DNA from: JALORV01 sp963775635
GTDB taxonomy: Bacteria > Pseudomonadota > Gammaproteobacteria > Burkholderiales > Burkholderiaceae_F
DNA: 64,000 nucleotides
Direction: 5' to 3'
NCBI GenBank assembly: GCA_963775635.1
Contig: CAVZJO010000011.1
Coordinates: forward strand, 62,001-126,000
The notes under the pieces: generated by a model
The model's input: the letters and a program-made list of their open reading frames with translations, nothing else
Told to the model about the DNA's origin: nothing
The model's database searches: none
Shown here: piece by piece, positions 16,898-37,224 of the stretch
How the letters are laid out: each line of letters opens with the position of its first letter
How positions within the stretch are numbered: position 1 is the stretch's first letter
Made by a program: the position numbers and the translations under genes

Positions 16898-17107
16898 GGC
16901 TATCGCATCCCAACTTGAACCGTCGCGCCGTGATGGCCCGACGGCCAGTCTTGGTCCCGTCCGGGTTGGGGAGCCCGCCGTGCATTCGTCCCGAACCCCG
17001 CCGCCGCGGGGAGACGAAGCGCACCTGCGCGCCCCGAAAAACTGCCTTGCTGTCCTGCTCTGTACTGTCTTTTTCGCGTCAGGCGGTTGCCGAACGCGAA
17101 GCCATAA

Positions 17108-17137
17108 ATTATATCGGGCTTTCCTGCACCGCCGCAA
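17108..17137 (-). promoter_or_regulatory. Candidate sigma70 promoter for rplN and the spc operon
   Basis: On the minus strand a perfect TATAAT lies 18 bases after TTGCGG, in the 252-bp gap between rpsQ and rplN. Transcription would start near 17101, giving a leader of about 200 nt before rplN. The -35 box is poor (TTG only), so the call rests on the -10 box and the unusual gap. Confidence 0.55.
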
Positions 17138-17149
17138 GCGCCTGGGTCG

Positions 17150-17419
17150 CTAGATCGACTGTGCCTGTTCGACCACTCGCGTCACCGTCCAAGACTTGGT
17201 CTTGGACAGCGGGCGCGATTCGGCGATTTCGACGATGTCACCCTCACTGAGTGAGTCGGTTGCGTCGTGCGCGTGATACTTGTTCGACTTCACCACGTAC
17301 TTGCCGTAGACCGGGTGCTTGACGCGGCGCTCCACCAGAACGGTCACCGTCTTGTCCATCTTGTTGCTGACTACCTTGCCCACCAGGGTCCGCGTCAGCG
17401 ATTTCTTCTCTGCGTTCAT
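17150..17419 (-). CDS. rpsQ: 30S ribosomal protein S17
   Basis: An 89-residue S17 OB-fold protein with TLVGKVVSNKMDKTVTVLVE and the conserved HPVYGKYVVKSNKYHAHD. It overlaps the rpmC stop by four bases (ATGA), so the two are translationally coupled. It is the last gene of the S10 operon part before the 252-bp gap. Confidence 0.97.
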   Translation of the reverse strand: MNAEKKSLTRTLVGKVVSNKMDKTVTVLVERRVKHPVYGKYVVKSNKYHAHDATDSLSEGDIVEIAESRPLSKTKSWTVTRVVEQAQSI

Positions 17420-17610
17420 TTGGCGGTCGCCTTCTGAGCCAGCACGGTGCGGACACGGGCGATATCGCGCCGGGCCTTGCGGATCTGACTGGTGTTCTGT
17501 AACTGCTGGGTCGCTTTCTGCATGCGCAGCGAAAAGTGCGCCTTCTGAAGCTCCTGCAGCTCCTTCGCGAGCGCTTCGGTGCCCTGCGCGCGCATTTCCT
17601 TGACGTTCAT
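17416..17610 (-). CDS. rpmC: 50S ribosomal protein L29
   Basis: A 64-residue two-helix protein, starting MNVKEMRAQGTEALAKELQE and ending RTVLAQKATAK. It is typical L29, located near the peptide exit tunnel where trigger factor and SRP dock. It lies between rplP and rpsQ, with a four-base overlap with rpsQ. Confidence 0.96.
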   Translation of the reverse strand: MNVKEMRAQGTEALAKELQELQKAHFSLRMQKATQQLQNTSQIRKARRDIARVRTVLAQKATAK

Positions 17611-17621
17611 GTCCGGTCTCC

Positions 17622-18038
17622 TTACGCGCCGAGCTGTCGCACGACGAACGTGGTCTTCAGCGGCAGCTTGGCAGCCGCCAGCGCGAAGGCTTCCCGCGCC
17701 AGAGTTTCGGTGACACCGTCGAGCTCGTAGACCACGTTGCCCGGTCGCACTTCGGCGACCCAGTATTCGGGATTGCCCTTGCCGTTACCCATGCGAACTT
17801 CCGCCGGCTTCTGCGAGATGGGCTTGTCGGGGAAGACTCGGATCCATACACGGCCACCGCGCTTGATGTGGCGGCTGATCGCGCGGCGCGCGGCCTCGAT
17901 CTGGCGAGCAGTCAGCCGGCCCCGCTCGGTGACCTTCAGCCCGAAGTCGCCGAACGACACATGGGCGCCGCGCAGCGCGAGACCCCGATTGCGTCCCTTG
18001 TGCTCCTTGCGATATTTGCGACGAGCAGGTTGCAGCAT
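17622..18038 (-). CDS. rplP: 50S ribosomal protein L16
   Basis: A 138-residue L16, starting MLQPARRKYRKEHKGRNRGL, with the signatures GGRVWIRVFPDKPISQKPAE and MGNGKGNPEYWVAEVRPG. It helps organise the peptidyl transferase centre and A-site. Four bases separate it from rpsC. Confidence 0.97.
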   Translation of the reverse strand: MLQPARRKYRKEHKGRNRGLALRGAHVSFGDFGLKVTERGRLTARQIEAARRAISRHIKRGGRVWIRVFPDKPISQKPAEVRMGNGKGNPEYWVAEVRPGNVVYELDGVTETLAREAFALAAAKLPLKTTFVVRQLGA

Positions 18039-18041
18039 GGC

Positions 18042-18944
<903 letters not shown>

Positions 18945-18951
18945 GGATCAC

Positions 18952-19308
18952 CTATTTCTTGGATTTGCTCATTCGCTTCGTATCGCCGACCGTCACGAAG
19001 ATGTGGCAGGTCTGCTTGCCGATGCGCGCTCCGCGGCCCTTCGCCCTTGCGGAGAAGCGGCGCAGCGTCGCGGCCTTCTCCACCAAAATGCTGGTCACCC
19101 GCAGCTCGTCGATGTCGGCACCGTCGTTGTGTTCGGCGTTCGCGATCGCGGATTCGAGCGCCTTCTTGATGATGCCGGCCGCCTTCTTCTGCGTGAAGCC
19201 GAGGATGTTGAGCGCCTTGTCGACCGGCTTGCCGCGTATCAGGTCGGCCACCAGCCGACCCTTCTGGGCCGACAGCCTGACTCCGCGCACCGATGCAGTC
19301 GTTTCCAT
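18952..19308 (-). CDS. rplV: 50S ribosomal protein L22
   Basis: A 118-residue L22, starting METTASVRGVRLSAQKGRLV, with NAEHNDGADIDELRV and the end motif RAKGRGARIGKQTCHIFVTVGD. AAGG eight bases upstream favours this ATG over one three codons earlier. The hairpin loop of L22 lines the exit tunnel. The family core ends about eight residues before the stop. Confidence 0.96.
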   Translation of the reverse strand: METTASVRGVRLSAQKGRLVADLIRGKPVDKALNILGFTQKKAAGIIKKALESAIANAEHNDGADIDELRVTSILVEKAATLRRFSARAKGRGARIGKQTCHIFVTVGDTKRMSKSKK

Positions 19309-19318
19309 CGTCATCACC

Positions 19319-19603
19319 TTACTTTTTGGCCACGACGGCCTTCCTCTCGGCCGCGTGTCCCTTGAAGGTCCGCGTCAGCGCAAACTCGCCGAGCTTGTGA
19401 CCCACCATGTTTTCGTTGATGTAGACCGGTACGTGCTGCTTGCCGTTGTGGACGGCGATCGTCAGTCCGATGAATTCCGGCAAGATCGTCGAGCGGCGCG
19501 ACCAGGTCTTGATCGGTTTCTTGTCGCGGGTCGACTGTGCCGTTTCGACCTTCTTCTGCAGATGCCCGTCGACGAACGGGCCCTTTTTCAGAGAACGAGA
19601 CAT
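19319..19603 (-). CDS. rpsS: 30S ribosomal protein S19
   Basis: A 94-residue S19, starting MSRSLKKGPFVDGHLQKKVE, with TWSRRSTILPEFIGLTIAVHNG and the GHKLGEFALTRTFKGH signature. It is a head protein of the small subunit that works with S13. Ten bases separate it from rplB. Confidence 0.97.
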   Translation of the reverse strand: MSRSLKKGPFVDGHLQKKVETAQSTRDKKPIKTWSRRSTILPEFIGLTIAVHNGKQHVPVYINENMVGHKLGEFALTRTFKGHAAERKAVVAKK

Positions 19604-19613
19604 TCAGGACCCC

Positions 19614-20441
19614 TTACTTGCGGTTACGGCGCTGCACGATCATCGTGTCGGTGCGCTTATTGTTCCGGGTGCGGTAGCCCTTGGTCAGCTGACCCCACGG
19701 GCTGACCGGATCGCGCTTGGTTCCGGTGCGGCCCTCGCCGCCGCCGTGCGGATGGTCGATCGGATTCATCGCGACCCCGCGCACGGTCGGCCGCACACCG
19801 CGCCAGCGCATCGCACCGGCCTTGCCGATCTGCCGCAGGCTGTTCTCTTCGTTGCCCACCTCGCCGATTGTCGCGCGGCAGTCGATCAGCACGCGCCGGA
19901 TTTCGCCCGAGCGCAGTCGCAGCTGTGCGTAAGTTCCTTCGCGCGCGAGCAGCTGCACCGACGTGCCAGCGGCACGTGCCAACTGCGCGCCTTTGCCCGG
20001 CAGCATCTCGACGCAATGCACAGTCGTGCCGACCGGGATGTTCCGCAGCGGCAGCGTGTTGCCCACGCGGATCGGCGCTTCATTGCCGCTGATAAGCTGC
20101 ACGCCCACCGTCAGCCCCTTGGGCGCAACGATGTAGCGGCGCTCGCCGTCGGCGTAAACCAGCAGGGCGATGTGCGCCGAGCGGTTCGGGTCGTACTCCA
20201 GCCGCTCGACCTTCGCCGGCACACCATCTTTGGCGCGTTTGAAGTCGACCATACGGTAGTGCTGCTTGTGTCCTCCGCCCATGTGGCGTGTTGTGATGCG
20301 CCCGCTGTTGTTGCGGCCGGACGAGCGCGTCTTCTTCTCGAGCAAGCTGGCGTGCGGCTTGCCCTTGTGCAGCTTGTCGTTGACGACCTTGACCAGCCCG
20401 CGCCGGCCGGCAGACGTCGGTTTGACCTTGACGAGCGCCAT
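19614..20441 (-). CDS. rplB: 50S ribosomal protein L2
   Basis: A 275-residue L2, starting MALVKVKPTSAGRRGLVKVV, with HMGGGHKQHYR and the catalytic-centre histidine segment GVAMNPIDHPHGGGEGRT. It is essential for peptidyl transferase activity and subunit joining. A longer upstream start was rejected as non-family. Its ATG shares one base with the rplW stop. Confidence 0.97.
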   Translation of the reverse strand: MALVKVKPTSAGRRGLVKVVNDKLHKGKPHASLLEKKTRSSGRNNSGRITTRHMGGGHKQHYRMVDFKRAKDGVPAKVERLEYDPNRSAHIALLVYADGERRYIVAPKGLTVGVQLISGNEAPIRVGNTLPLRNIPVGTTVHCVEMLPGKGAQLARAAGTSVQLLAREGTYAQLRLRSGEIRRVLIDCRATIGEVGNEENSLRQIGKAGAMRWRGVRPTVRGVAMNPIDHPHGGGEGRTGTKRDPVSPWGQLTKGYRTRNNKRTDTMIVQRRNRK

Positions 20442-20752
20442 TACTTCACCTCTTGCGCGAAGTTGATTTCCTGGCCGTCCTTCAGGCACACATACGCCTT
20501 GCGAACGTTGCCGCGCTTACCAGTGAAGCGGCCGAAGCGCTTGCTCTTGCCCCCCTGGTTCAGGATCGACACCTTGTCGACCTTCACCTTGAACAACAGT
20601 TCGACGGCGGCCTTGACTTCCCGCTTGGTGGCGTCCTGCATGACGCGGAACGCGACCTGGTCGTTCTTCTCTCCGATCATCGTGCTCTTCTCGGAGACGA
20701 TGGGCGCGAGCAGCACGCTGTACAGACGGTCGTGACGAGTAGCGGCGGTCAT
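20441..20752 (-). CDS. rplW: 50S ribosomal protein L23
   Basis: A 103-residue L23, from MTAATRHDRLYSVLLAPIVS to INFAQEVK, including SEKSTMIGEKNDQVAFRV. It docks trigger factor and SRP at the tunnel exit. It overlaps rplD by four bases and shares one base with rplB, so translation of L4, L23 and L2 is coupled. A long upstream frame is a shadow of rplD. Confidence 0.97.
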   Translation of the reverse strand: MTAATRHDRLYSVLLAPIVSEKSTMIGEKNDQVAFRVMQDATKREVKAAVELLFKVKVDKVSILNQGGKSKRFGRFTGKRGNVRKAYVCLKDGQEINFAQEVK

Positions 20753-21369
20753 CCCCACATCTCCTCGAGCTTGGCGATCGCCGGCTTGGTCACGATCACC
20801 TTCTTGTAGTGGATCAGCGACAGCGGATCCGCATAGCGCGGCTCGACGATCAGCACGTTCTTCAGGTTGCGTGATGCGAGGTACAGGTTCTCGTCGACCG
20901 TGTCGGTGATGATCAGCACTGACGCGAGTCCCATCGCCTTCAGCTTCTCGGCCAGCTGCTTGGTCTTCGGCGAATCGACCGCCAAGCCGTCGACGACGGC
21001 GATGCGGTCTTCGCGCGCCAGTTTCGACAGGATCGACGTCATGCCGGCCCGGTACATTTTCTTGTTCACCTTGTGCGAGAAATTCTCGTCGGGTGAATTC
21101 GGAAAGGTGCGGCCGCCCCCACGCCAGATCGGGCTGGAGGTCATGCCGGCGCGCGCACGGCCGGTGCCCTTCTGCCGCCACGGCTTGCGGGTCGAGTGCT
21201 TGACCGTCGTCCGGTCCTTCTGCGCCCGCGTCCCCTGGCGCGCGTTGGCCTGGTAGGCCACCACGATCTGGTGCACCAGCGCCTCGTTGAATTCGCGCCC
21301 GAACACCGTCTCGGGTGCTGCGGTCGTTCCGTTGGCCTGGCCCTGCGCGTTCAGTACCTTGAGTTCCAT
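20749..21369 (-). CDS. rplD: 50S ribosomal protein L4
   Basis: A 206-residue L4 with the conserved loop segment TRKPWRQKGTGRARAGMTSSP and the following GGGRTFPNSP. In E. coli L4 also represses the S10 operon through the rpsJ leader; here only the protein is evident. It is 11 bases after rplC and overlaps rplW by four. Confidence 0.97.
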   Translation of the reverse strand: MELKVLNAQGQANGTTAAPETVFGREFNEALVHQIVVAYQANARQGTRAQKDRTTVKHSTRKPWRQKGTGRARAGMTSSPIWRGGGRTFPNSPDENFSHKVNKKMYRAGMTSILSKLAREDRIAVVDGLAVDSPKTKQLAEKLKAMGLASVLIITDTVDENLYLASRNLKNVLIVEPRYADPLSLIHYKKVIVTKPAIAKLEEMWG

Positions 21370-21380
21370 CGCGCTCCTCC

Positions 21381-22052
21381 TCAGGCCTTCGCAGGCGCCT
21401 TGGCCTTGGCGGCCGGACGCACGATCACATCGCCGCCCGCCGAACCCGGCACGGCGCCCTTGATCAGCAGCAGGCCCTTGTCGGTGTCGATACGAGCGAT
21501 CACTAGGTTCTGCGTGGTGCGTTGTTCATCGCCCAAGTGACCGGCCATGCGCTTGCCCGGAAACACGCGGCCCGGGTCCTGGCGATTACCGATCGAGCCC
21601 GGTGCGTTGGTCGACACCGAGTTGCCATGCGTGGCGCGATTCGACGAGAAGTGATGCCGCCTGATGGCGCCGGCAAAACCCTTTCCGATCGTTACGCCGG
21701 TGACGTCGACCTTCTGGCCGACGCTGAACAGGTCGAGGCCGATAGTGGCGCCGGGCGTCAGTTCGGTGGCCTTGGCCGCGTCCACGCGGAACTCGCGCAG
21801 CACGGACCCTGCAGTCGCGCCAGATTTGGCGTAGTGGCCGGCCTCGGGCTTGGAAACGCGGGATGATTTGCGGCTGCCGAAGGCGACCTGCACGGCACTG
21901 TAGCCGTCGGTCTCGGCCGTCTTGATCTGGCTGACGCGGTTGTTCGACACGTCGAGCACCGTGACCGGAACGGACTCGCCGTCATCGGTGAATATGCGCG
22001 TCATACCGACTTTTCGGCCCAAAAGGCCGAGCGCCGAGCGAGCTTCGCTCAT
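21381..22052 (-). CDS. rplC: 50S ribosomal protein L3
   Basis: A 223-residue L3, starting MSEARSALGLLGRKVGMTRI, with the signature FSSNRATHGNSVSTNAPGSIG and GKRMAGHLGDEQRTTQNL. GGAG seven bases upstream selects this ATG over one four codons earlier. The Ala/Lys-rich C-terminus (KAKAPAKA) is a common variation. It is separated from rpsJ by 156 bp that contain a hairpin and a candidate promoter. Confidence 0.97.
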   Translation of the reverse strand: MSEARSALGLLGRKVGMTRIFTDDGESVPVTVLDVSNNRVSQIKTAETDGYSAVQVAFGSRKSSRVSKPEAGHYAKSGATAGSVLREFRVDAAKATELTPGATIGLDLFSVGQKVDVTGVTIGKGFAGAIRRHHFSSNRATHGNSVSTNAPGSIGNRQDPGRVFPGKRMAGHLGDEQRTTQNLVIARIDTDKGLLLIKGAVPGSAGGDVIVRPAAKAKAPAKA

Positions 22053-22171
22053 TCTTATCTCCATCCCCGGCTTCGATTGGCCGGGACCAAAATTGTGGTG
22101 GCCGTGGGCCTTGCTAACCCTGCCTACCTGCTTCGCTTGCAGCGGGCTCGCCCGACCGCAAACAGCCCGCG

Positions 22172-22201
22172 ATTCTACCGGAACCGGTTTGCTCGGAGCA
22201 A
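22172..22201 (-). promoter_or_regulatory. Candidate internal promoter before rplC
   Basis: On the minus strand TTGCTC and TAGAAT are 18 bases apart in the rpsJ-rplC gap. A CCCGGC/GCCGGG hairpin lies close to the rplC ribosome-binding site. The boxes are moderate matches only, so this is a suggestion. Confidence 0.35.
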
Positions 22202-22208
22202 GCCAGTC

Positions 22209-22520
22209 CTATTGCACTTTTATTTCGACGTCGACACCGGCCGGCAGGTCGAGCTTCATCAGCGCGTCCACTGTTTTGTCGGTCGGATCGATGATGTCCA
22301 TCAGCCGCTGGTGCGTGCGCATTTCAAGCTGATCGCGCGACGTTTTGTTGACGTGCGGCGAGCGCAGGATGTCGAAGCGCTGGATGCGTGTAGGCAGAGG
22401 CACCGGACCGCGCACGACGGCGCCGGTGCGCTTGGCCGTGTCCACGATCTCGAGCGCCGACTGGTCGATCAGCTTGTAATCGAACGCCTTCAGGCGGATA
22501 CGGATACGTTGGCTTTGCAT
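22209..22520 (-). CDS. rpsJ: 30S ribosomal protein S10 (NusE)
   Basis: A 103-residue S10, starting MQSQRIRIRLKAFDYKLIDQ, with GPVPLPTRIQRFDILRSPHV and the end LDLPAGVDVEIKVQ. S10 also acts in transcription antitermination with NusB and NusG. It follows tuf by 71 bases, linking the str and S10 clusters. Confidence 0.97.
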   Translation of the reverse strand: MQSQRIRIRLKAFDYKLIDQSALEIVDTAKRTGAVVRGPVPLPTRIQRFDILRSPHVNKTSRDQLEMRTHQRLMDIIDPTDKTVDALMKLDLPAGVDVEIKVQ

Positions 22521-22591
22521 TTTCTGAATCCCTTCAAAAGAGCGAGGGGCCGACCCAGCGGGCCGGCCCGAGGTTCGACGCAGCGTTCCGG

Positions 22592-23782
<1,191 letters not shown>

Positions 23783-23825
23783 CGTCAGGTCCTCAAAGAA
23801 CGGTTGTTTGTCTTGTGGTCTTGCC

Positions 23826-25928
<2,103 letters not shown>

Positions 25929-25977
25929 TGCTGTTCCAGACATGGTCGCCGGTCCGCCGCGCGGACCCGCTTCATCC

Positions 25978-26448
25978 TCAGAATCTGAAGTGCGCGAACG
26001 CCTTGTTCGCCTCCGCCATGCGGTGCACTTCCTCGCGCTTCTTCATCGCGCCGCCGCGCCCTTCGGCTGCTTCCATCAGTTCGCCGGCCAAGCGCAGCGG
26101 CATCGACTTCTCGCTGCGCTTCTTGGCCGCCTCGCGCAGCCAGCGCATCGCCAATGCCATGCGTCGCACCGGGCGCACCTCAACCGGAACCTGGTAATTG
26201 GCGCCGCCGACACGCCGACTCTTGACCTCGACCATCGGCTTGACGTTCGACAGCGCCGCGGAAAACACTTCCAGCGCGTTCTTGCCGCCCTTGGTTTCGA
26301 TCTGGGTGAGCGCGCCATAGACGATGCGCTCCGCGACGGCCTTCTTGCCGTCCAGCATGATCACGTTGACGAACTTGGTGACATCCTGCGACGAAAATTT
26401 CGGATCGGGCAGGATCTCGCGCTTGGGAACTTCACGACGACGGGGCAT
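25978..26448 (-). CDS. rpsG: 30S ribosomal protein S7
   Basis: A 156-residue S7, starting MPRRREVPKREILPDPKFSS, with KFVNVIMLDGKKAVAERIVY and the RRVGGANYQVPVEVRP beta-hairpin. It nucleates assembly of the 30S head. In E. coli it represses the str operon. It lies between rpsL and fusA. Confidence 0.97.
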   Translation of the reverse strand: MPRRREVPKREILPDPKFSSQDVTKFVNVIMLDGKKAVAERIVYGALTQIETKGGKNALEVFSAALSNVKPMVEVKSRRVGGANYQVPVEVRPVRRMALAMRWLREAAKKRSEKSMPLRLAGELMEAAEGRGGAMKKREEVHRMAEANKAFAHFRF

Positions 26449-26574
26449 TTCTCACCTCTTTGCTGGCTTCAGTCGTTATGCGAAAACACCGGTGGCATCT
26501 CCGCGAATGCGGCTCCATCCAAACGAGCCGCGACTTACTCGGCGATCCGCCTGCGCGGACTGCCGGTTCAAGAA

Positions 26575-26952
26575 TCAGGCGGCCTTCGGGCGCTTGGCGC
26601 CGTACTTCGAACGCGACTGCTTGCGGTCTTTCACGCCCTGCGTGTCGAGCGAGCCGCGCACAATGTGATATCTCACTCCGGGTAAGTCCTTGACGCGGCC
26701 GCCGCGAATCAAGACCACCGAGTGCTCCTGCAGGTTATGGCCTTCGCCGCCGATGTAGGAGATCACCTCGTAGCCATTGACCAGGCGCACCTTGGCCACC
26801 TTGCGCAGCGCCGAGTTCGGCTTCTTCGGCGTCGTCGTATAGACGCGGGTGCACACGCCGCGCTTCTGCGGGCTGTTCCTCAGGGCCGGGCTCTTGCTCT
26901 TGATGCGGGTCGATTCGCGCGGCTTGCGTACGAGCTGATTAATGGTGGGCAT
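26575..26952 (-). CDS. rpsL: 30S ribosomal protein S12
   Basis: A 125-residue S12, starting MPTINQLVRKPRESTRIKSK. The streptomycin-determining lysines are present as wild type in TTTPKKPNSALRK and GGRVKDLPGVRYH. A 70-codon upstream extension of the frame is not family sequence. It is the first gene of the str operon, about 240 bases downstream of a strong promoter. Confidence 0.97.
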   Translation of the reverse strand: MPTINQLVRKPRESTRIKSKSPALRNSPQKRGVCTRVYTTTPKKPNSALRKVAKVRLVNGYEVISYIGGEGHNLQEHSVVLIRGGRVKDLPGVRYHIVRGSLDTQGVKDRKQSRSKYGAKRPKAA

Positions 26953-27190
26953 GACGTCCGTGTTCGAAAATCCGTCGGTATACAAAACAAAAACCAAAAG
27001 GCGCGCCGCCCGAAGGCGACTCGCGACAACCTGATGTGACCTTGATCGGGACTGCGGGTTTCGGCGGCGCGGTGGTGCGCCTCGGACTCGACCCCATTGC
27101 TGGCTCGCGATCCGCAATAAACGCGACCGCTTGCTGCTATGAAGGGCGGGCAAAGAGCGCAACGCCCAGGCGGGCGCCGAAAAGCTCGTA

Positions 27191-27220
27191 ATTATCGCTA
27201 GTCGACGCTACTAGTGTCAA
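27191..27220 (-). promoter_or_regulatory. sigma70 promoter of the str operon (rpsL)
   Basis: On the minus strand a perfect TTGACA is followed after 18 bases by GATAAT. It lies between the rpoC terminator and rpsL. Transcription would start near 27184 and leave an untranslated leader of about 230 nt. Together with the terminator at 27275-27305 this accounts for the 371-bp gap. Confidence 0.75.
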
Positions 27221-27274
27221 GGCGACCGACTCGTCGTTCCGTTGGATCGCAGCCCGGGCGGAAGGCGCACATAC

Positions 27275-27305
27275 GAAAAAACGGCCCGCCGCAGCGAGCC
27301 GTTTT
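27275..27305 (-). terminator. Terminator after rpoC
   Basis: An 8-bp inverted repeat (aaaacggc / gccgtttt) with extra inner CGC/GCG pairing lies 19 bases after the rpoC stop. On the minus strand the stem ends in a run of six Ts. It is a good factor-independent terminator separating the rpoBC unit from the str operon. Confidence 0.85.
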
Positions 27306-27323
27306 CGGCGAGCCAAACGAGCC

Positions 27324-31550
<4,227 letters not shown>

Positions 31551-31570
31551 GCGTACCTCTCAGTGTCCGG

Positions 31571-35671
<4,101 letters not shown>

Positions 35672-35822
35672 GAACACTCCGTTCGACGCGGGAGATGAAG
35701 GACTGGCGGCCTGGAGAGACGGCACTTGCAGAGACGACGAAAGCCACCGCGGGCACAGCAAACGCTGTCGCCCGGGCGGCGTAGGTGAGTCCTGCGCGTC
35801 CGCTCATTCAGGGGAAGACTTT

Positions 35823-35866
35823 GATCTGCACTCCTCGAATGCAGATCGAAGCCCTCCCGGGCTTCG
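35823..35866 (-). promoter_or_regulatory. Tandem hairpins in the rplL-rpoB spacer
   Basis: Two adjacent perfect stem-loops share a base: gatctgca/tgcagatc (8 bp, 9-base loop) and cgaagccc/gggcttcg (8 bp, 4-base loop). In E. coli the rplL-rpoB spacer holds an attenuator and an RNase III site. The same role is plausible here. No T run follows, so this is not a complete terminator. Confidence 0.5.
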
Positions 35867-35898
35867 AGGTCGACGCGTCGCCGCGACGACCACGAGGA

Positions 35899-36279
35899 CT
35901 ACTTGACCTCGACCTTGGCGCCGGCTTCTTCGAGCTTCTTCTTGGCGGCCTCGGCGTCAGCCTTGTTGACGCCTTCCTTGACCGACTTGGGTGCGCCGTC
36001 GACCAGGTCCTTGGCCTCTTTGAGGCCCAAGCCCGTCAGCTCGCGCACGGCCTTGATCACGTTCACCTTGTTGGCGCCGACTTCGGCCAGAACGACGTTG
36101 AACTCGGTCTGCTCCTCGGCGGCGGGCGCAGCTGCACCCGCAGCCGGAGCTGCCACGGCGACTGCCGCCGCAGCAGCGGAGACGCCGAACTTCTCTTCCA
36201 TCAGCTTGATCAGTTCGCTGATCTCGAGCACCGATTTCGCGGCGATCGCGTCGAGGATTTCCTGATTCGAAAGTGCCAT
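35899..36279 (-). CDS. rplL: 50S ribosomal protein L7/L12
   Basis: A 126-residue stalk protein. The N-terminal dimerisation helix is followed by an Ala-rich hinge (about residues 35-55). The C-terminal domain has EVGANKVNVIKAVRELTGLG and LKEAKDLVDGAP, which recruits translational GTPases. It lies 46 bases after rplJ. Confidence 0.97.
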   Translation of the reverse strand: MALSNQEILDAIAAKSVLEISELIKLMEEKFGVSAAAAAVAVAAPAAGAAAPAAEEQTEFNVVLAEVGANKVNVIKAVRELTGLGLKEAKDLVDGAPKSVKEGVNKADAEAAKKKLEEAGAKVEVK

Positions 36280-36325
36280 TTAGTTGACTCCTGTGCGTTG
36301 ATTCAGTTCCAGATTCGGATGCGGA

Positions 36326-36856
36326 TCAGGCGGCTGCCTTCTCTTTGGCGTCGCGGACTGCGGCGAGCGTGCGGACCAGGCGCGACGGCACTTCGTTCAG
36401 TGTGCGAACGAACTGCGCGATCGGGGCCTGCATCGTCGCCATCAGCTTGGCCAGGAGTTCCTCGCGGCTCGGCATCGTCGCCAGCGCCTTGACGCCTTTT
36501 TCGTCCATGACGAAATTGGCCATCGCGCCAGCCCTGACGACGAGCTTGTCGTTGTCCTTGGCAAAGCCGGAGAGCACCTTGGCCGCCGCGACCGGATCCG
36601 CGGAAAAACCGTAAACGAGCGGCCCGACCAGCTTGTCGGACAGCCCGGAGAACGGCGTTCCACTGACGGCGCGACGTGCCAACGTGTTCTTCAGCACGCG
36701 CAGCTGGACACCCTGGCTGCGCGCGTTCTTGCGCAGCTTGGTGACCGATTCCACATCCAGACCACGGTATTCGGCGACCACGATCGTCTGCGCCGCTGCC
36801 ACTAGGGCACCGACCTCCTCGACCTTGGCTGCCTTTTCCTGCCGATTGAGACCCAC
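36326..36856 (-). CDS. rplJ: 50S ribosomal protein L10
   Basis: A 176-residue L10, beginning (M)GLNRQEKAAKVEEVGALV, with TIVVAEYRGLDVESVTKLRK and LRVLKNTLARRAVSGTPF. I took the GTG at 36856 because GGAG lies eight bases before it and it matches the family start. An alternative TTG lies six codons upstream. L10 anchors L7/L12 dimers and represses its own mRNA leader. Confidence 0.95.
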   Translation of the reverse strand: MGLNRQEKAAKVEEVGALVAAAQTIVVAEYRGLDVESVTKLRKNARSQGVQLRVLKNTLARRAVSGTPFSGLSDKLVGPLVYGFSADPVAAAKVLSGFAKDNDKLVVRAGAMANFVMDEKGVKALATMPSREELLAKLMATMQAPIAQFVRTLNEVPSRLVRTLAAVRDAKEKAAA

Positions 36857-37224
36857 GGTACTGGCTCCACTCAAAGTGTGCTTCGTCCGCGCTTGCGCGC
36901 TCGCAATGCACCGGTTGCTACACCGGCGACCGAAGCGGACAGATCGAGTGCTGAACTACGCACTGGCAATGTCATCTTCGGGGCCGCCGTCTGCGCTGGA
37001 CTCCGTCTGCTCACCCGCCACCGCCTGGCGTCGCACGGCGGTGGCAGAACAGTCGGTGATTAAGGAGACAGTCGTCGGACGCGGTGCTTGAACGCCTGCG
37101 CCATCGGTTCTATCTCTTCCAGCGGTCTTTGACAGCTGTGCGCGCGGCGAAGGATCCGACGCGGCGCACGGCCCAAAGTCCCTTGTGACCCGGTCGCGGC
37201 CGGGTCGTCTCTGTACCTCTCGAA
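36857..37224 (-). promoter_or_regulatory. rplJ leader region (probable L10-binding leader)
   Basis: A 368-bp gene-free stretch between rplA and rplJ. Just after the rplA stop is a hairpin (gacccgg/ccgggtc, near 37186-37206). Further on, the minus strand has AAAGACCGCTGG, GCGCAGGCG and a CTTAATC segment. These resemble, from memory, the conserved pieces of L10 leaders. The region therefore probably carries the autoregulatory L10 site. A clear promoter was not found. A 14-codon frame starting at 37103 (MAQAFKHRVRRLSP) is noted without evidence that it is translated. Confidence 0.5.

Noticed and set aside
16898..17137. 80-codon N-terminal extension of the rplN frame
   Set aside because: Not L14 family sequence and interrupted by a promoter-like element; the family start is the ATG at 16897.
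37062..37103. Possible 14-codon leader peptide MAQAFKHRVRRLSP in the rplJ leader
   Set aside because: Only an ATG and a stop. No conservation data and no attenuator design were visible, so it is mentioned but not called as a gene.
37129..37135. TTGACA on the plus strand in the rplA-rplJ gap
   Set aside because: No -10 box at a suitable distance and no plus-strand gene downstream.
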